Positions 24,896 through 34,611 of a DNA stretch of 64,000 bases are shown here, piece after piece (the first letter of the stretch is position 1; every line of letters begins with the position of its first letter). The stretch lies in NCBI RefSeq assembly GCF_000374485.1, contig NZ_KB894494.1:186001-250000 (forward strand). The letters are read 5' to 3'. Under the pieces are notes generated by a model. It was not told where the DNA came from and ran no database searches. It was given only the letters and a program-made list of their open reading frames with translations. Source of the stretch: Algicola sagamiensis DSM 14643. Its GTDB lineage: Bacteria > Pseudomonadota > Gammaproteobacteria > Enterobacterales > Alteromonadaceae. Both the position numbers and the translations under genes were made by a program.

Positions 24896-26438
24896 ATGCT
24901 TCTCCAGGCCACGGACAACCAATGTCATAGTCAGACTCTTGATTATGATAATCAAACAGTAACATTGTAATATCGTCACTTTGCTTTGCTTCACCACTAA
25001 AGTCTTTCAACTGACTCAATAATGAGTCCAATGTAGCACAAGCAGAACCATGGTAGTCGCGGTAGAAATCTACCAGTGCATCTTCTCCAAATAACTCTTG
25101 TTTTTCATTGAGTGCTTCCGTCACACCGTCGGTGTAAACTAATAACGAATCGCCCGGTAAGAAGTTGATCACATGGTCTGATAAATGCGGATCCGGGTCG
25201 ACCCCTAAAGCAATATTTCCATGATTTGGCAGCTCCAGCACTTCTCTTTGCTTATTTCTGTATAATGGTGGGTTATGGCCAGCATTGCAGTAAGTCAGCG
25301 TACCGTCTTTTAAATTGATGTGACCCATAAACATAGTCACGAAAACACAGTGTTTATTCTTTTCACAAAGTTTGCGATTCACAGCTTCTAGGATCTCTGC
25401 TGGGCTCATATTCGGGTCTGCCAAAGATTGACATAGCGTCATCGTGATACCCATATACAAAGCTGCGGGTACACCTTTATCTGCAACATCCCCGACAACA
25501 AAGAGAATGTGATCCTCACTAACACATAATATATCGTAAAAATCACCACCAACATGCCGAGCCGGACTTAAATGAGAGCTGATATCGATCAACTCGTGAG
25601 ACTGGCTCATATCCTTATCTTGCAACATGCTCATTTGGATACTACGTGCGATTCGTAGCTCGCTATCAATTGCCTGCTTACTGGACAACGTTTTGTTTAA
25701 GTTGTCGATATAGCGGATGATTTTCTTTTCCAGCGTGATAAAGGATTGAGCAAGAGTGACGACCTCATCCTGCTGGCTGGAACGGATCAACTCATTAATT
25801 TCTTTTTCTTTAGATAGCGGCCGACTAAAGTCATGCTGGGTCAACGCTTCAGCAAATTCATTTAGTTTTGTGAGTGGACGAGAAATATGCTGAATAAAGA
25901 TATAGCACAGACCAACGGCAATGAAGAATAATCCAGCGCCAAGTAAGATTTGCTGTACAACCATTCCTTGTGCATGACGTTTTATTGGATCGACATCTAA
26001 GCCAATATGAACACGCCCTAAACGACCTTCATCAATATCTGCTGTTACATCATATAAATGTGGGTGGTCTTCATGCTCCAGTTGGACGAGTTCGCCACCA
26101 ATATTATTGCGAATAATTGCCTCAATTACATCAGGTAATTCGTCGTCAAAAGTGTGAATAAGAATTTTATCTTGAGGTGTCGTGATCACCACATAGCTGA
26201 CACCATTAATGGTGTTTTTGTATTGTGTGGCAGTCATCATAAGATCAGAAAGTTCTTGATTTACGATGAAGTTGTCAGCTGCATTTGCTAACCCTGTAGC
26301 TAATGCACGCCCTTTATCTTCATATTCTGACAATAATGTACTATACAGCGCCCAACCATTAAATCCTGAACGAATGATCGTAAATGAAAGAAATATAAAA
26401 CCAATAAAGAGAAACGCTTTCTTAAACAATCTAGACAT
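24858..26438 (-). CDS. Membrane-bound SpoIIE/RsbU-type serine phosphatase with HAMP domain
   Basis: A 526-residue inner-membrane sensor phosphatase. Two transmembrane helices (about 8-28 and 160-183) enclose a periplasmic sensor region of about 130 residues; a HAMP domain follows at about 184-240, then a coiled coil and a PP2C/SpoIIE domain at about 285-500. Metal-binding aspartates are visible in GGDFYD (Asp299), VGDVADKG (Asp317) and SDDITMLL. Such phosphatases dephosphorylate a STAS antagonist and so switch on a sigma factor. In Bordetella the equivalent BtrU controls type III secretion. It could sense an envelope signal through its periplasmic domain. Its start lies 234 bp after the preceding gene, which leaves room for a separate promoter. 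Confidence 0.92.
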   Translation of the reverse strand: MSRLFKKAFLFIGFIFLSFTIIRSGFNGWALYSTLLSEYEDKGRALATGLANAADNFIVNQELSDLMMTATQYKNTINGVSYVVITTPQDKILIHTFDDELPDVIEAIIRNNIGGELVQLEHEDHPHLYDVTADIDEGRLGRVHIGLDVDPIKRHAQGMVVQQILLGAGLFFIAVGLCYIFIQHISRPLTKLNEFAEALTQHDFSRPLSKEKEINELIRSSQQDEVVTLAQSFITLEKKIIRYIDNLNKTLSSKQAIDSELRIARSIQMSMLQDKDMSQSHELIDISSHLSPARHVGGDFYDILCVSEDHILFVVGDVADKGVPAALYMGITMTLCQSLADPNMSPAEILEAVNRKLCEKNKHCVFVTMFMGHINLKDGTLTYCNAGHNPPLYRNKQREVLELPNHGNIALGVDPDPHLSDHVINFLPGDSLLVYTDGVTEALNEKQELFGEDALVDFYRDYHGSACATLDSLLSQLKDFSGEAKQSDDITMLLFDYHNQESDYDIGCPWPGEAYDEVSKAANAND

Positions 26439-26672
26439 AGATCTTCACTAGGCCCTCTGATATTTCGGCTTACAGAAAACAACTCTGTTCCTGTAACTCA
26501 TTGAATCCCATAAGTTTACTAAATATTTGTACTTTCTAACTTACTTAGGATAACAAATTACACGCTTTCAAATAAATAGCTACTCGAAAAAAGCCCAAAA
26601 AGCGCTCAAATATTGTAGAGTTTCAGTTTTTAGAAGTTTCTCTGTGATACCGGATAACAGATTGCCTATGAC

Positions 26673-27452
26673 TTAAACTCGAAGCATAGCCGTATTGTGA
26701 CTAGGCATTTCCTGTTCAAATACATGCACTGCCTTATTTTGTACGCTTGTAGATGAGTCTGTGACTTCTTTTACTCTCCCTGCGACCTCTTTAGCAGGTA
26801 ACCCCTTCGATGTCGTCATCATTGAAGAAGCGAAGTCAGTAATTGACTCATCTTTACCTTGAATTAGGGAAAACGCAATTGATGCAAAGTCAATTCTTTT
26901 AGTCACAAACTCTGCTAAATTTGCAGACGCAAGCTCATCAAGTCCCTCTCGTTGGAATAATTGCTCTAGCGCAGTGGTTAGTTCCGCATCAGAAGTTGCA
27001 TTGAGTCCTGATGAGATCTTAAAAGCGTTATCTACAGTGTCAAGGTTTCTGGATGAGGCATCAACACTTGCTTCATTCATATCAAAGGAGCGCCAATTCA
27101 TCTGATGAAGACCAAGAGCATCTGGCTTAGATTCATTATATAACTGATGAAGCACGCCGATGGATTGCTGTACTTGCGCAGGGATCAAGCCGCTTTCAGA
27201 TAAACGCTCACTTGCTTCTTTTGGATCGATAGAACTATTGAGATCTCTGTCTAGTTCCGCAACTGCAACGACCGACATTGCACCACTATTTGGTGATGAG
27301 AGTGTTGGTACAAATACATCTTTTGTATTATCACTCGCGTAATGTTGTTCAAACTGTGTCGTATTGTTTGGCTTATCTGCCTTTGGTCTTTCAATTGGCT
27401 CAATATTTGGACTTGGATTTACATTAAAGCGCCTATCAATTCCAGAAACCAT
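26673..27452 (-). CDS. EF-hand-like protein of unknown function inside the type III locus
   Basis: A 259-residue soluble protein with no cysteine and no signal peptide. The first 55 residues are Pro/Asn/Thr/Ser-rich and look disordered, as in type III secreted proteins. Residues 68-79 read D-R-D-L-N-S-S-I-D-P-K-E, a complete EF-hand calcium-loop pattern (D1, D3, N5, S7, D9, E12). The rest is predicted helical, including LEQLFQREGLDELASANLAEF. It lies between the ECF sigma gene and the phosphatase gene. It could be a secreted regulator, an effector or a calcium-responsive factor; no family was recognised. Confidence 0.7.
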   Translation of the reverse strand: MVSGIDRRFNVNPSPNIEPIERPKADKPNNTTQFEQHYASDNTKDVFVPTLSSPNSGAMSVVAVAELDRDLNSSIDPKEASERLSESGLIPAQVQQSIGVLHQLYNESKPDALGLHQMNWRSFDMNEASVDASSRNLDTVDNAFKISSGLNATSDAELTTALEQLFQREGLDELASANLAEFVTKRIDFASIAFSLIQGKDESITDFASSMMTTSKGLPAKEVAGRVKEVTDSSTSVQNKAVHVFEQEMPSHNTAMLRV

Positions 27453-27530
27453 ATTCTATACCTTCTCTACTATTGAATACTTTTATCTAATAACTGAGTA
27501 ACACCAACTCAAGAAAGGTTGCAAAAAAAA

Positions 27531-28139
27531 TCAAAGTTCAAATGAATCCCCCAATGTTTGCCGTAAGTGCTTCCTTGCTCGGAATAAACGACTTTTAAGA
27601 TTACATACACTTACATTGAGTTGTTGTGCTGCATCTTCATAAGATAAATTCTCAATACACGTGAGGACAAGTGCTTCTCTTAGCTTATGGGGTAGTTGTT
27701 CTATCGCATCCGCAACAGCGGCCATTTTTTGATCGCTCGAAATACTTTCTTCAGGTGCTTCATCACCTTCCATGATTGCGAGCTCATCTTCTGTTCCGAA
27801 GTCATATTTATATTGTGCGGAACGATTGAAATGATTTCTAGTTAAATTTAATGCGATTCCGAGGACCCAGGTTGAAAAATTAGACTTATGTTGAAAGGAT
27901 CCAATACTTTTTTGAACTTGAACCAATGTGTCCTGAACGAGATCTTCAACATCTTCTCTATGCTTTACACGTTGTTGGATGAATGAAAAAATTCTTGATT
28001 GATATTGTTGTAGAAGGCGGTTCAATGCCACTTGATCGCCCTCAACCGCAGCCTGAATTAAGACATCAGGAGATTGTCCTCCTGCTGTTTTGCGAGGATG
28101 GGAAGGAGTGGAAGAAGCCACAACTTCATCTGATTGCAT
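27531..28139 (-). CDS. ECF-type RNA polymerase sigma factor in the type III locus
   Basis: A 202-residue sigma-70 family factor with region 2 (YQSRIFSFIQQRV, then EDVEDLVQDTLVQVQKSIGSF and FSTWVLGIALNLTRNHF) and region 4 (LPHKLREALVLTCIENLSYED, LNVSVCNLKSRLFRARKHLR). The start was moved to the ATG at 28139 because AAAGGAG lies seven bases before it. It sits right after sctV. By analogy with Bordetella BtrS and Pseudomonas HrpL it is the likely activator of the type III genes, and would be the output of the neighbouring partner-switch genes. Confidence 0.92.
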   Translation of the reverse strand: MQSDEVVASSTPSHPRKTAGGQSPDVLIQAAVEGDQVALNRLLQQYQSRIFSFIQQRVKHREDVEDLVQDTLVQVQKSIGSFQHKSNFSTWVLGIALNLTRNHFNRSAQYKYDFGTEDELAIMEGDEAPEESISSDQKMAAVADAIEQLPHKLREALVLTCIENLSYEDAAQQLNVSVCNLKSRLFRARKHLRQTLGDSFEL

Positions 28140-28260
28140 GAAAATCTCCTTTATAGGTAAACTCAACGACATATTTACCTGCTCAGATACACATAGGCAC
28201 GAAAGTCAACTAACCCCAAACAAAGGCTTATCGACTTCCGCCCTCGAAATCCTTATTTGA

Positions 28261-30354
28261 TCATAATCCAATTTTTCCTAATGGTTGGATTGTAATCTCT
28301 TGAGTTAATTCCTGATGTGAAAGAACTGAAAGTTCATATATTTCCATCTCAAGTAATTTCCGAACATATCGACGAATATCCATTGATGCCAGTAATACTG
28401 GTTTCGATGACATATCACCCAAGTTTCCAACGGTTTGCTTTACAGCAAGAACAAATTGATTCGTCGTTGAGGGATCGAGTGCAAGATAAGCTCCCGACGA
28501 CGTCTGTCTTATTCCATTCCTAATCATATCTTCGGTTGTGTGATCGAGTAAATAAGCAGGTAGTATATTCTGTCCGTTACTAAATTTGTAACTAATTTGA
28601 CGACGCAAGCTCCCTCGAATATATTCCACCAACATTACGGTGTCTTTTTCTTTCGGTCCCCATTCAACCAAAGACTCCAAAATTGCACGTAAGTTTCTTA
28701 TCGAAATATCTTCAGAAACAAGCCGTTGAAAAATTTCTGTAATCTTTTGTAATGGCACAACGCGTTGTGCTTCACGTGTTAATTCACTAAACTTACCTTC
28801 CATTTTCTCCATTAGGTAACGCGTTTCTTGTATACCAATAAAGTCTTCAGAGTATTTTTTCAAGACCAGAGATAAGTGATAAGACAGCATTTGTACCGGA
28901 GTTAAATAGCTAACCGCAGCACGATCCAGCATTGCTTGCTGGTCCATACTCACCCAATGGCATTGATGCGCAGGAAATGCTTTACTATCCGCTTGTTGAT
29001 TGACGTCCAAAACAGAAAGTGATTGTTGTTGACCAATGACAAGTAAACTTTCCGGACGGAAACGCCCTCTTGCAATCGGAATTTCATGCAGCATAATCAC
29101 ATATTCGTCGGCCATTAATTGATGATTAAAGCGCAAGTGCATTCCTGGAAATGGGACGCCAAGATCTAAGTAAAGGGCACGTCGAACACGAAACAGTTCA
29201 TCATTTAATTGCTGACGACTCAAATAAGCTTCACAGTCTATAGAAACATCTATCATGAGCGGAACAGTCATTGAAAACTCATCAGCTTCTTCAATCGCTC
29301 CTGTTTTTTGGCCTGCTTGGCTTGCAGGGGCCATTGCAGGCATATCATCAGGCATATCCACATCAATATTGGATGCGCCTTCCTGGCGAAGAAGGTAAAA
29401 ACCCGTTCCTCCTGCCAGAAGTGCAAGAGATATAAAAGTAATTTTAGGGAAACCAGGGATCATCGCAAAGAAGAATAAAATGGCACCACCAATCAGCAAC
29501 GCCTTTGGTTTTGATAATAACTGGCCTCCAATATCCGAACCAAGATCCTGGGAGTCTTCCTGTGTCACACGTGTAACGATAAATCCGGCAGTGATTGAAA
29601 TGAGTAGTGCAGGGATCTGCGAGATCAAACCATCACCAATGGTCAGGATTGTATAAATTTCCAGTGCCTCTCCTGCTGATAAACCACGCTGTGTGATACC
29701 GATACTAATTCCACCAATGATATTCACAAGGATAATGATCAAGCCAGCTATCGCATCTCCTTTTACGAACTTCATTGCTCCGTCCATCGAGCCGTATAGC
29801 TGACTTTCTTTTTCAATCACATTCCGGCGTTTGCGAGCTTCTTCCATATCGATAACGCCCGCACGCATATCACCATCAATACTCATTTGCTTACCTGGCA
29901 TCGCATCCAGTGAGAAGCGAGCACTTACTTCAGCAACACGTTCTGAGCCTTTGGTAATCACTAAGAATTGAACGATAGTGATAATTAAGAAAATAACGAT
30001 ACCAACGATCAGATTACCCCCAACAACGAAGTTACCGAATGTCGTGACAATTTGTCCCGCATCTGCTTGAAGGAGAATCAGCCGGGTTGTCGTAATGGAT
30101 AACGCTAAACGAAATAGTGTGGTTAAGAGCAAAACCGCAGGGAAAGAGGAAAACTCCAACGGCGTCGTAATATAGACGGCCAACATGAGCAGGATGACAG
30201 ATAGCCCCATGTTGGTTCCAATGAGAACGTCAACCAATGCCGTAGGCAATGGCAGGATCATCATAAAGACGATTGCAATCAACAAGATTGCGAGAATAAT
30301 GTCTTTTCTTTGACTCAATCGTGAGGCAAAGGAATTAACTACCTGTAAGCTCAT
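28261..30354 (-). CDS. sctV: Type III export apparatus protein SctV (YscV/LcrD)
   Basis: A 697-residue inner-membrane export gate protein of the FlhA/LcrD family. About eight helices fill the N-terminal half ([23 protein letters not shown], then [24 protein letters not shown]). The conserved FHIPEP-type loop is seen as [25 protein letters not shown] and the cytoplasmic domain runs from about residue 365 to the end. The start is taken at the ATG at 30354, with GGAG five bases before it. It overlaps sctY, as in Yersinia, where lcrD follows yscY. Confidence 0.97.
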   Translation of the reverse strand: MSLQVVNSFASRLSQRKDIILAILLIAIVFMMILPLPTALVDVLIGTNMGLSVILLMLAVYITTPLEFSSFPAVLLLTTLFRLALSITTTRLILLQADAGQIVTTFGNFVVGGNLIVGIVIFLIITIVQFLVITKGSERVAEVSARFSLDAMPGKQMSIDGDMRAGVIDMEEARKRRNVIEKESQLYGSMDGAMKFVKGDAIAGLIIILVNIIGGISIGITQRGLSAGEALEIYTILTIGDGLISQIPALLISITAGFIVTRVTQEDSQDLGSDIGGQLLSKPKALLIGGAILFFFAMIPGFPKITFISLALLAGGTGFYLLRQEGASNIDVDMPDDMPAMAPASQAGQKTGAIEEADEFSMTVPLMIDVSIDCEAYLSRQQLNDELFRVRRALYLDLGVPFPGMHLRFNHQLMADEYVIMLHEIPIARGRFRPESLLVIGQQQSLSVLDVNQQADSKAFPAHQCHWVSMDQQAMLDRAAVSYLTPVQMLSYHLSLVLKKYSEDFIGIQETRYLMEKMEGKFSELTREAQRVVPLQKITEIFQRLVSEDISIRNLRAILESLVEWGPKEKDTVMLVEYIRGSLRRQISYKFSNGQNILPAYLLDHTTEDMIRNGIRQTSSGAYLALDPSTTNQFVLAVKQTVGNLGDMSSKPVLLASMDIRRYVRKLLEMEIYELSVLSHQELTQEITIQPLGKIGL

Positions 30355-30697
30355 CAATACTCCGCATTCTAACAAATCGCTTTAAAGAAATAGCCGCAAG
30401 ATCTTTTTCATCCCGAGCGAGATGGATCCGGCTTTCCAACAAGTGAATAAATGGCCAGTGATCTTCTGAGAACTCCGGCAGCTGACGGATCTGGTGAACA
30501 ATTTTATATGCCTGATCCACATCGTTCGTCTTAAGATAAACAAATGCCAACATCCGCAAGCACTCTAAATCATCCGTTTGCAGGTGACGCAATGCTTCTA
30601 ATAATGTTTTTGCGTCTTCCACCTTATCCACTTGCAGATATAAGTGGCTTACCAATTTCATCCAATCCGAGCACCAGGAGCGGGGTGTCAAAGCCAT
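30335..30697 (-). CDS. sctY: Type III chaperone SctY (YscY-like)
   Basis: A 120-residue TPR-type helical protein ([38 protein letters not shown]). It is placed between sctX and sctV, the position of yscY, whose product chaperones YscX and binds the export gate. SctX and SctY occur only in Ysc-type systems. It overlaps sctV by 20 bp. Confidence 0.85.
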   Translation of the reverse strand: MALTPRSWCSDWMKLVSHLYLQVDKVEDAKTLLEALRHLQTDDLECLRMLAFVYLKTNDVDQAYKIVHQIRQLPEFSEDHWPFIHLLESRIHLARDEKDLAAISLKRFVRMRSIDELTGS

Positions 30698-30700
30698 GAA

Positions 30701-31096
30701 TTACCCCTTTACTAATAACTGTCGGTAGCTGTGCAATATATGCTGGTTTTGTTGTAAGTCTTCAACCAATCCTCGGGCTTTCTCGAATAGTGTCTTTTGA
30801 TTTTCATCAAGTGCTTGAGACTTTCCCTCATCCAGCCATTCTAGCGTTGCAACCATGGACTGATGGAAGTTAGATGGTGTTGCTTGACGAAGAGAAGCTA
30901 AAGTAGGAACTAAACTTTTCATCAGTTCTTGGTCTTGTGGGTTTAGAGGAAATAAATCCGCCAGATGATTACTGACAGCCTCCCCACTTGGTTCAAAGCT
31001 TTTTTCTTCAGGATAAAGCGATGGCATTCCATCAGTTTCTGTATACTGAATACCTCTGCTCGTCTGGGGAGCTATTCTGATATCACTCATGCTCAA
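30701..31096 (-). CDS. sctX: Type III secreted component SctX (YscX-like)
   Basis: A 131-residue soluble protein whose N-terminus (DIRIAPQTSRGIQY) and C-terminal helix (NQHILHSYRQLLVKG) match the size and arrangement of YscX. It is essential in Ysc systems for needle export and interacts with SctV and SctY. Identity rests mainly on gene order, since YscX sequences diverge strongly. Confidence 0.78.
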   Translation of the reverse strand: MSMSDIRIAPQTSRGIQYTETDGMPSLYPEEKSFEPSGEAVSNHLADLFPLNPQDQELMKSLVPTLASLRQATPSNFHQSMVATLEWLDEGKSQALDENQKTLFEKARGLVEDLQQNQHILHSYRQLLVKG

Positions 31097-31174
31097 CGCT
31101 ACCTTATTGGGCCCAACTCATACAATTAAGCACATATTTCATCTCTGAAGTATGTGCTGCTTTTTGTTTAATCT

Positions 31175-31525
31175 CTAGGAAAGGTTTAACTCGCCTTTTG
31201 CTATATCAATGGAGTCATATAATTTCAAAAAGCGTTGAAACCCAGTCATCTCAATTACGGAACGAACTGTTGAGCTCGCATTCGCAATCACTAAATTTCC
31301 AGCTCGCGCATTCAAATCTTTCACTGCCATTAAAAGAACACGTAATCCTGCACTACTAATATATTCTAGGTCATCACACGCAAGTATTATTTTACGCTCC
31401 CCTTGGTCGATTGACTCTGTCAATTCATTACTTAATTTTTCCGAAGATGTTGCATCTAAGCGTCCATTCAAAGAAACAACCATACAATTACCATCTTTAT
31501 TTAGATTAATTTCTAATAAGCCCAT
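31175..31525 (-). CDS. STAS-domain anti-sigma factor antagonist (RsbV/SpoIIAA type)
   Basis: A 116-residue single STAS domain: LNGRLDATSSEKLSNELTESI, then ILACDDLEYISSAGLRVLLMAVKD, with the phosphorylatable serine in ISSAG (Ser57 or Ser58). It is the classical substrate of RsbW-type kinases and RsbU-type phosphatases, both encoded further along the same strand. Its start codon shares one base with the stop of the sycN-like gene (TAATG), so it is translationally coupled to a structural type III gene. The equivalent in Bordetella is BtrV. Confidence 0.92.
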   Translation of the reverse strand: MGLLEINLNKDGNCMVVSLNGRLDATSSEKLSNELTESIDQGERKIILACDDLEYISSAGLRVLLMAVKDLNARAGNLVIANASSTVRSVIEMTGFQRFLKLYDSIDIAKGELNLS

Positions 31526-31926
31526 TAGCCCTCTTCCAAGTTCTCAAAACACTGATTCATGCGAGATATGACATTCTCTAACATCGGCAGTGTTACGTCC
31601 AGCCTCGACAACAATACGGTCAAAGTTAGGCCATCCTGTCCATGCCATCCTGGCATAAGCATAGGGTGTGGATTTTGATGAAAATGACTTTGGTATAACA
31701 TTTGTTCCAGATGGGTGATACTTTGATACGCAGGTTGGGGATCACGTAACGTAATCGCCAACCCTGTATCTACAATCTCAAATGTCATTTGTCTTCCAGT
31801 TTCAAACATTAAAGTTTGATTGTGGAAGTCATCTTCGATAGACAAACCTATCGTTGCAAAGTACTTTTTTACTGTTTCCTGCAGCATGTGTCTATCATGA
31901 TCCGTCATACTCATCTTCTTCTTCAT
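31525..31926 (-). CDS. Class I type III chaperone, SycN-like
   Basis: A 133-residue small acidic protein of class I chaperone type: ETVKKYFATIGLSIEDD, a beta-rich middle and a C-terminal helix (LPMLENVISRMNQCFENLEEG). It follows the gatekeeper gene sctW and precedes sctX, the position of sycN in Yersinia. The first codon is uncertain: ATGs at 31926, 31914 and 31908 are all possible, with a purine-rich GAAGAAGAAG nearby. It overlaps sctW by about 32 bp. Confidence 0.75.
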   Translation of the reverse strand: MKKKMSMTDHDRHMLQETVKKYFATIGLSIEDDFHNQTLMFETGRQMTFEIVDTGLAITLRDPQPAYQSITHLEQMLYQSHFHQNPHPMLMPGWHGQDGLTLTVLLSRLDVTLPMLENVISRMNQCFENLEEG

Positions 31927-33031
31927 ATATAGCTACGTCCAAAGCATCTTGAATCGTTTGTATTATTTGCATCCGAGCATCCAGATCATTAAATACCTTA
32001 TGCTCAGGTAACTCTCTAAACATTTCTTTTAGCTCTTGAGTAAAGAGTACCTCTGCTGTTTTATTCGTGCCACAAAATGGGCGAGCATAATCACGCACAC
32101 GGTCTTCCGATAACCACTGTTGCCCAAGTAAAGAAACTGTCGCGTTCATCAATTCCAAGCCGTCTTTTTGTGGCAAGTTCAGCTCTGCTGACTGGATCCG
32201 ACCAATCACTCGATCACATCGCTCATGCATTCCTTTCAGTAATCTTACTGTTGTTAAATCTGTCACAACAGCTTGTAATTTCTCTTTACTCATTGATGGG
32301 CCATTCGAAGACATATCAGCACTTAAACCTTTTAGTAAGAAATCAACTGCTGATTCGAACTTCTCTTTCCCATATTCTGAATAAATTCGTTTATAGGTAT
32401 CAACAAAACCACCATAATCCAATACAGAATCACGATAGAAAGAACGCAGGGACTCTGCAGTACCTAATGGATTTTCTGCCTTTTCAAATGCAGCACCAAC
32501 ATCAACGACATTAATACCAGCCTTAACTGCACTTTCTTCAGCAGCTAGCAGGTTTTCTTTTGCCTTTCGAATTGTTTGTGCTGTTACCTCATCACCTTTG
32601 TTTTTCAGCGTTTTTTCTAGCGCTTCAAGCGCTGCAAACTGATCACTCGGGTCATTCGAAAAGTTTTTTACCCAATCTAATATCTGTCGGGCGTTAGAAT
32701 TCTTCTGTTGTTGCAGCTCTTTGACAAACTGCGCAAGCTTTTGTTGCTTTTCTCGACCTGCAACCTGCTTCAAATAGAACTCGACCTGTTCTACCATCTT
32801 GTTTTTTGCATGACCTGACTTTAACTCGCGTTTACCAAATTCTTTTTCAGCTGTTTCGCTCATTTTCATCGTCAGCTCTTCGCTTGCCGATTCAATGAGC
32901 GAACGGGTATTCACATGCTGTGTTACCGTCTGATTATTGAGTACACCAGAATTTTGTTTTGCAGCTTTATCCGCATCGACATGGTTGGACTGAGATTGTC
33001 CACCGCCAACGGTATGTAATAAGTCACCCAT
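31895..33031 (-). CDS. sctW: Type III gatekeeper SctW (YopN-TyeA fusion)
   Basis: A 378-residue gatekeeper that prevents premature effector release. The N-terminal part (to about residue 280) matches YopN/InvE type (HVNTRSLIESASEELTMKMSE, then LAQFVKELQQQKNSNARQILDW, SLRSFYRDSVLDYGGFVDTYKRI). The C-terminal part resembles TyeA (GLELMNATVSLLGQQWLSEDRVRDY). In Yersinia these are two separate genes; here they are one. The start is set at the ATG at 33031 because 378 residues equals YopN plus TyeA; a GTG at 33211 would add 60 residues without family support. A GAGGAG lies 12 bases before the chosen ATG. Confidence 0.88.
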   Translation of the reverse strand: MGDLLHTVGGGQSQSNHVDADKAAKQNSGVLNNQTVTQHVNTRSLIESASEELTMKMSETAEKEFGKRELKSGHAKNKMVEQVEFYLKQVAGREKQQKLAQFVKELQQQKNSNARQILDWVKNFSNDPSDQFAALEALEKTLKNKGDEVTAQTIRKAKENLLAAEESAVKAGINVVDVGAAFEKAENPLGTAESLRSFYRDSVLDYGGFVDTYKRIYSEYGKEKFESAVDFLLKGLSADMSSNGPSMSKEKLQAVVTDLTTVRLLKGMHERCDRVIGRIQSAELNLPQKDGLELMNATVSLLGQQWLSEDRVRDYARPFCGTNKTAEVLFTQELKEMFRELPEHKVFNDLDARMQIIQTIQDALDVAIYEEEDEYDGS

Positions 33032-33195
33032 TGTCTTCACCAACTCCTCAGGCCTAGTCTGACAATCACTTAGTGCAGTGGTTACGCCATCAAGCCATTT
33101 ATTAAAAATTACACTTACTGATGGGTAACGTATCAATAAATTTAGTTGCACTTTGCCCTTTTTTTTTCTGAAAATAGAAAATATCGAAAAGGTAG

Positions 33196-33226
33196 TAGAC
33201 AAAATCCCCACCTTACTCTGTATAAT
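33196..33226 (+). promoter_or_regulatory. Possible promoter of the sctN-U operon
   Basis: A perfect TATAAT lies at 33221-33226. Upstream, TAGACA at 33196-33201 could be the -35 element, with a 19-bp spacer, slightly longer than usual. The region 33032-33289 separates divergent sctW and sctN starts and should hold promoters for both blocks. The ECF sigma factor may use a different, unrecognised motif here. Confidence 0.4.
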
Positions 33227-33289
33227 TTTAAGACCAACGCATTATTGATGCTGATGGTAAGAATTACTTTTTCACACTTCAGGAGTTCT

Positions 33290-34609
33290 ATGGAGCATCT
33301 AAACTATATCCCGGAAATTATCGCTCAGACAATTGAAAGCACTCGGCTATTAAAAGCTCGAGGCCGAGTGACACGAGTCGTCGGAACCATCATTAAAGCA
33401 TCTGTACCCGGTGTACAGATCGGTGAGTTTTGTTATTTACAAAACCCGGGAGAATCCGAGCAACGGCTTGCAGAAGTCGTTGGCTTTTCACAACGCGATG
33501 CACTATTGACACCAATCGGTGACATGTTAGGGATCTCTTCCAACACACTCGTGATCCCTTCTGGACATGCCCATCAAGTTGGGGTAGGTCCCAATTTACT
33601 TGGTCGAGTTCTTGATGGTATGGGTAACCCAATGGATTCCAACGAGAAAGGTCCACTAACTGTAGAAACGCATTATCCTGTGTATGCTGAAGCTCCTGAC
33701 CCTGTCACAAGAAAAGTCATCGATCAACCAATTGGCCTTGGTGTCAAAGCGATTGATGGTATCCTAACATGTGGAGAAGGGCAACGCCTTGGTATTTTCG
33801 CTGCCGCGGGCGGTGGTAAAAGTACCCTGCTTGGCATGTTAGTCAAAGGGTCGGATGCAGATGTGATTGTCATTGCACTGATTGGTGAGCGTGGCCGTGA
33901 AGTTCGAGAGTTCATTGAACACGAACTTGGTCCAGAAGGCATGAAAAAGTCTGTTCTCGTCGTAGCAACATCCGATAAAAGCTCAATGGAACGTGCTAAA
34001 GCGGCTTATGTTGCGACAGCAATTGGCGAGTATTTTCGTGACCAGGGCAAAAAAGTATTGCTACTGATGGACTCAGTCACTCGATTTGCTCGTGCACTGC
34101 GTGAAATTGGCCTTGCAGCTGGCGAGCCGCCCACACGTCGTGGTTATCCACCTTCTGTATTCGCAACATTACCCAAGCTGATGGAACGAACAGGTAACAA
34201 TGACAAAGGCTCTATCACAGCACTGTACACAGTCCTCGTCGAAGGTGATGATATGACAGAACCAGTTGCTGACGAAACCCGTTCAATTCTTGATGGGCAT
34301 ATAATTCTATCCCGCCAACTGGCAGCTCAAAACCATTACCCTGCAATTGATATCATGGCCAGTGCCAGCCGTGTAATGAATGCAATTGTAGAGCAAGATC
34401 ATCTTGCCGCATGTGGTCGCTTACGAACGATGATTGCAAAATACAAAGAGAATGAACTACTGATTAAAATCGGCGAATACAAGCGTGGCGCAGACCCTGA
34501 AGCTGATGAGGCCATCCAGAAAATAGACGCGATTAATCAATTCCTTCGCCAAGGGGTAAACGAAAGGTTCAGCTTTGATGAAACGATACAGCAGTTGCTT
34601 AGGATCTGA
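33290..34609 (+). CDS. sctN: Type III secretion ATPase SctN (YscN)
   Basis: A 439-residue cytoplasmic ATPase of the FliI/YscN family that unfolds substrates and detaches chaperones. Walker A is AAAGGGKST near residue 170, Walker B is [19 protein letters not shown] near 255, with [20 protein letters not shown] after it. The start is the ATG at 33290 ([10 protein letters not shown]), eight bases after AGGAG; an earlier in-frame start at 33146 was not accepted because it would run through the promoter-like sequence. First gene of the sctN-U block. Confidence 0.97.
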   Translation: MEHLNYIPEIIAQTIESTRLLKARGRVTRVVGTIIKASVPGVQIGEFCYLQNPGESEQRLAEVVGFSQRDALLTPIGDMLGISSNTLVIPSGHAHQVGVGPNLLGRVLDGMGNPMDSNEKGPLTVETHYPVYAEAPDPVTRKVIDQPIGLGVKAIDGILTCGEGQRLGIFAAAGGGKSTLLGMLVKGSDADVIVIALIGERGREVREFIEHELGPEGMKKSVLVVATSDKSSMERAKAAYVATAIGEYFRDQGKKVLLLMDSVTRFARALREIGLAAGEPPTRRGYPPSVFATLPKLMERTGNNDKGSITALYTVLVEGDDMTEPVADETRSILDGHIILSRQLAAQNHYPAIDIMASASRVMNAIVEQDHLAACGRLRTMIAKYKENELLIKIGEYKRGADPEADEAIQKIDAINQFLRQGVNERFSFDETIQQLLRI

Positions 34610-34611
34610 TC

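Noticed and set aside
33032-33211. 60-residue N-terminal extension of SctW from GTG at 33211
   Set aside because: Length of YopN plus TyeA agrees with the ATG at 33031, and the extension would run through the likely promoter region.
33146-33289. 48-residue N-terminal extension of SctN
   Set aside because: No family support; the ATG at 33290 has an AGGAG at correct distance and matches SctN N-termini.
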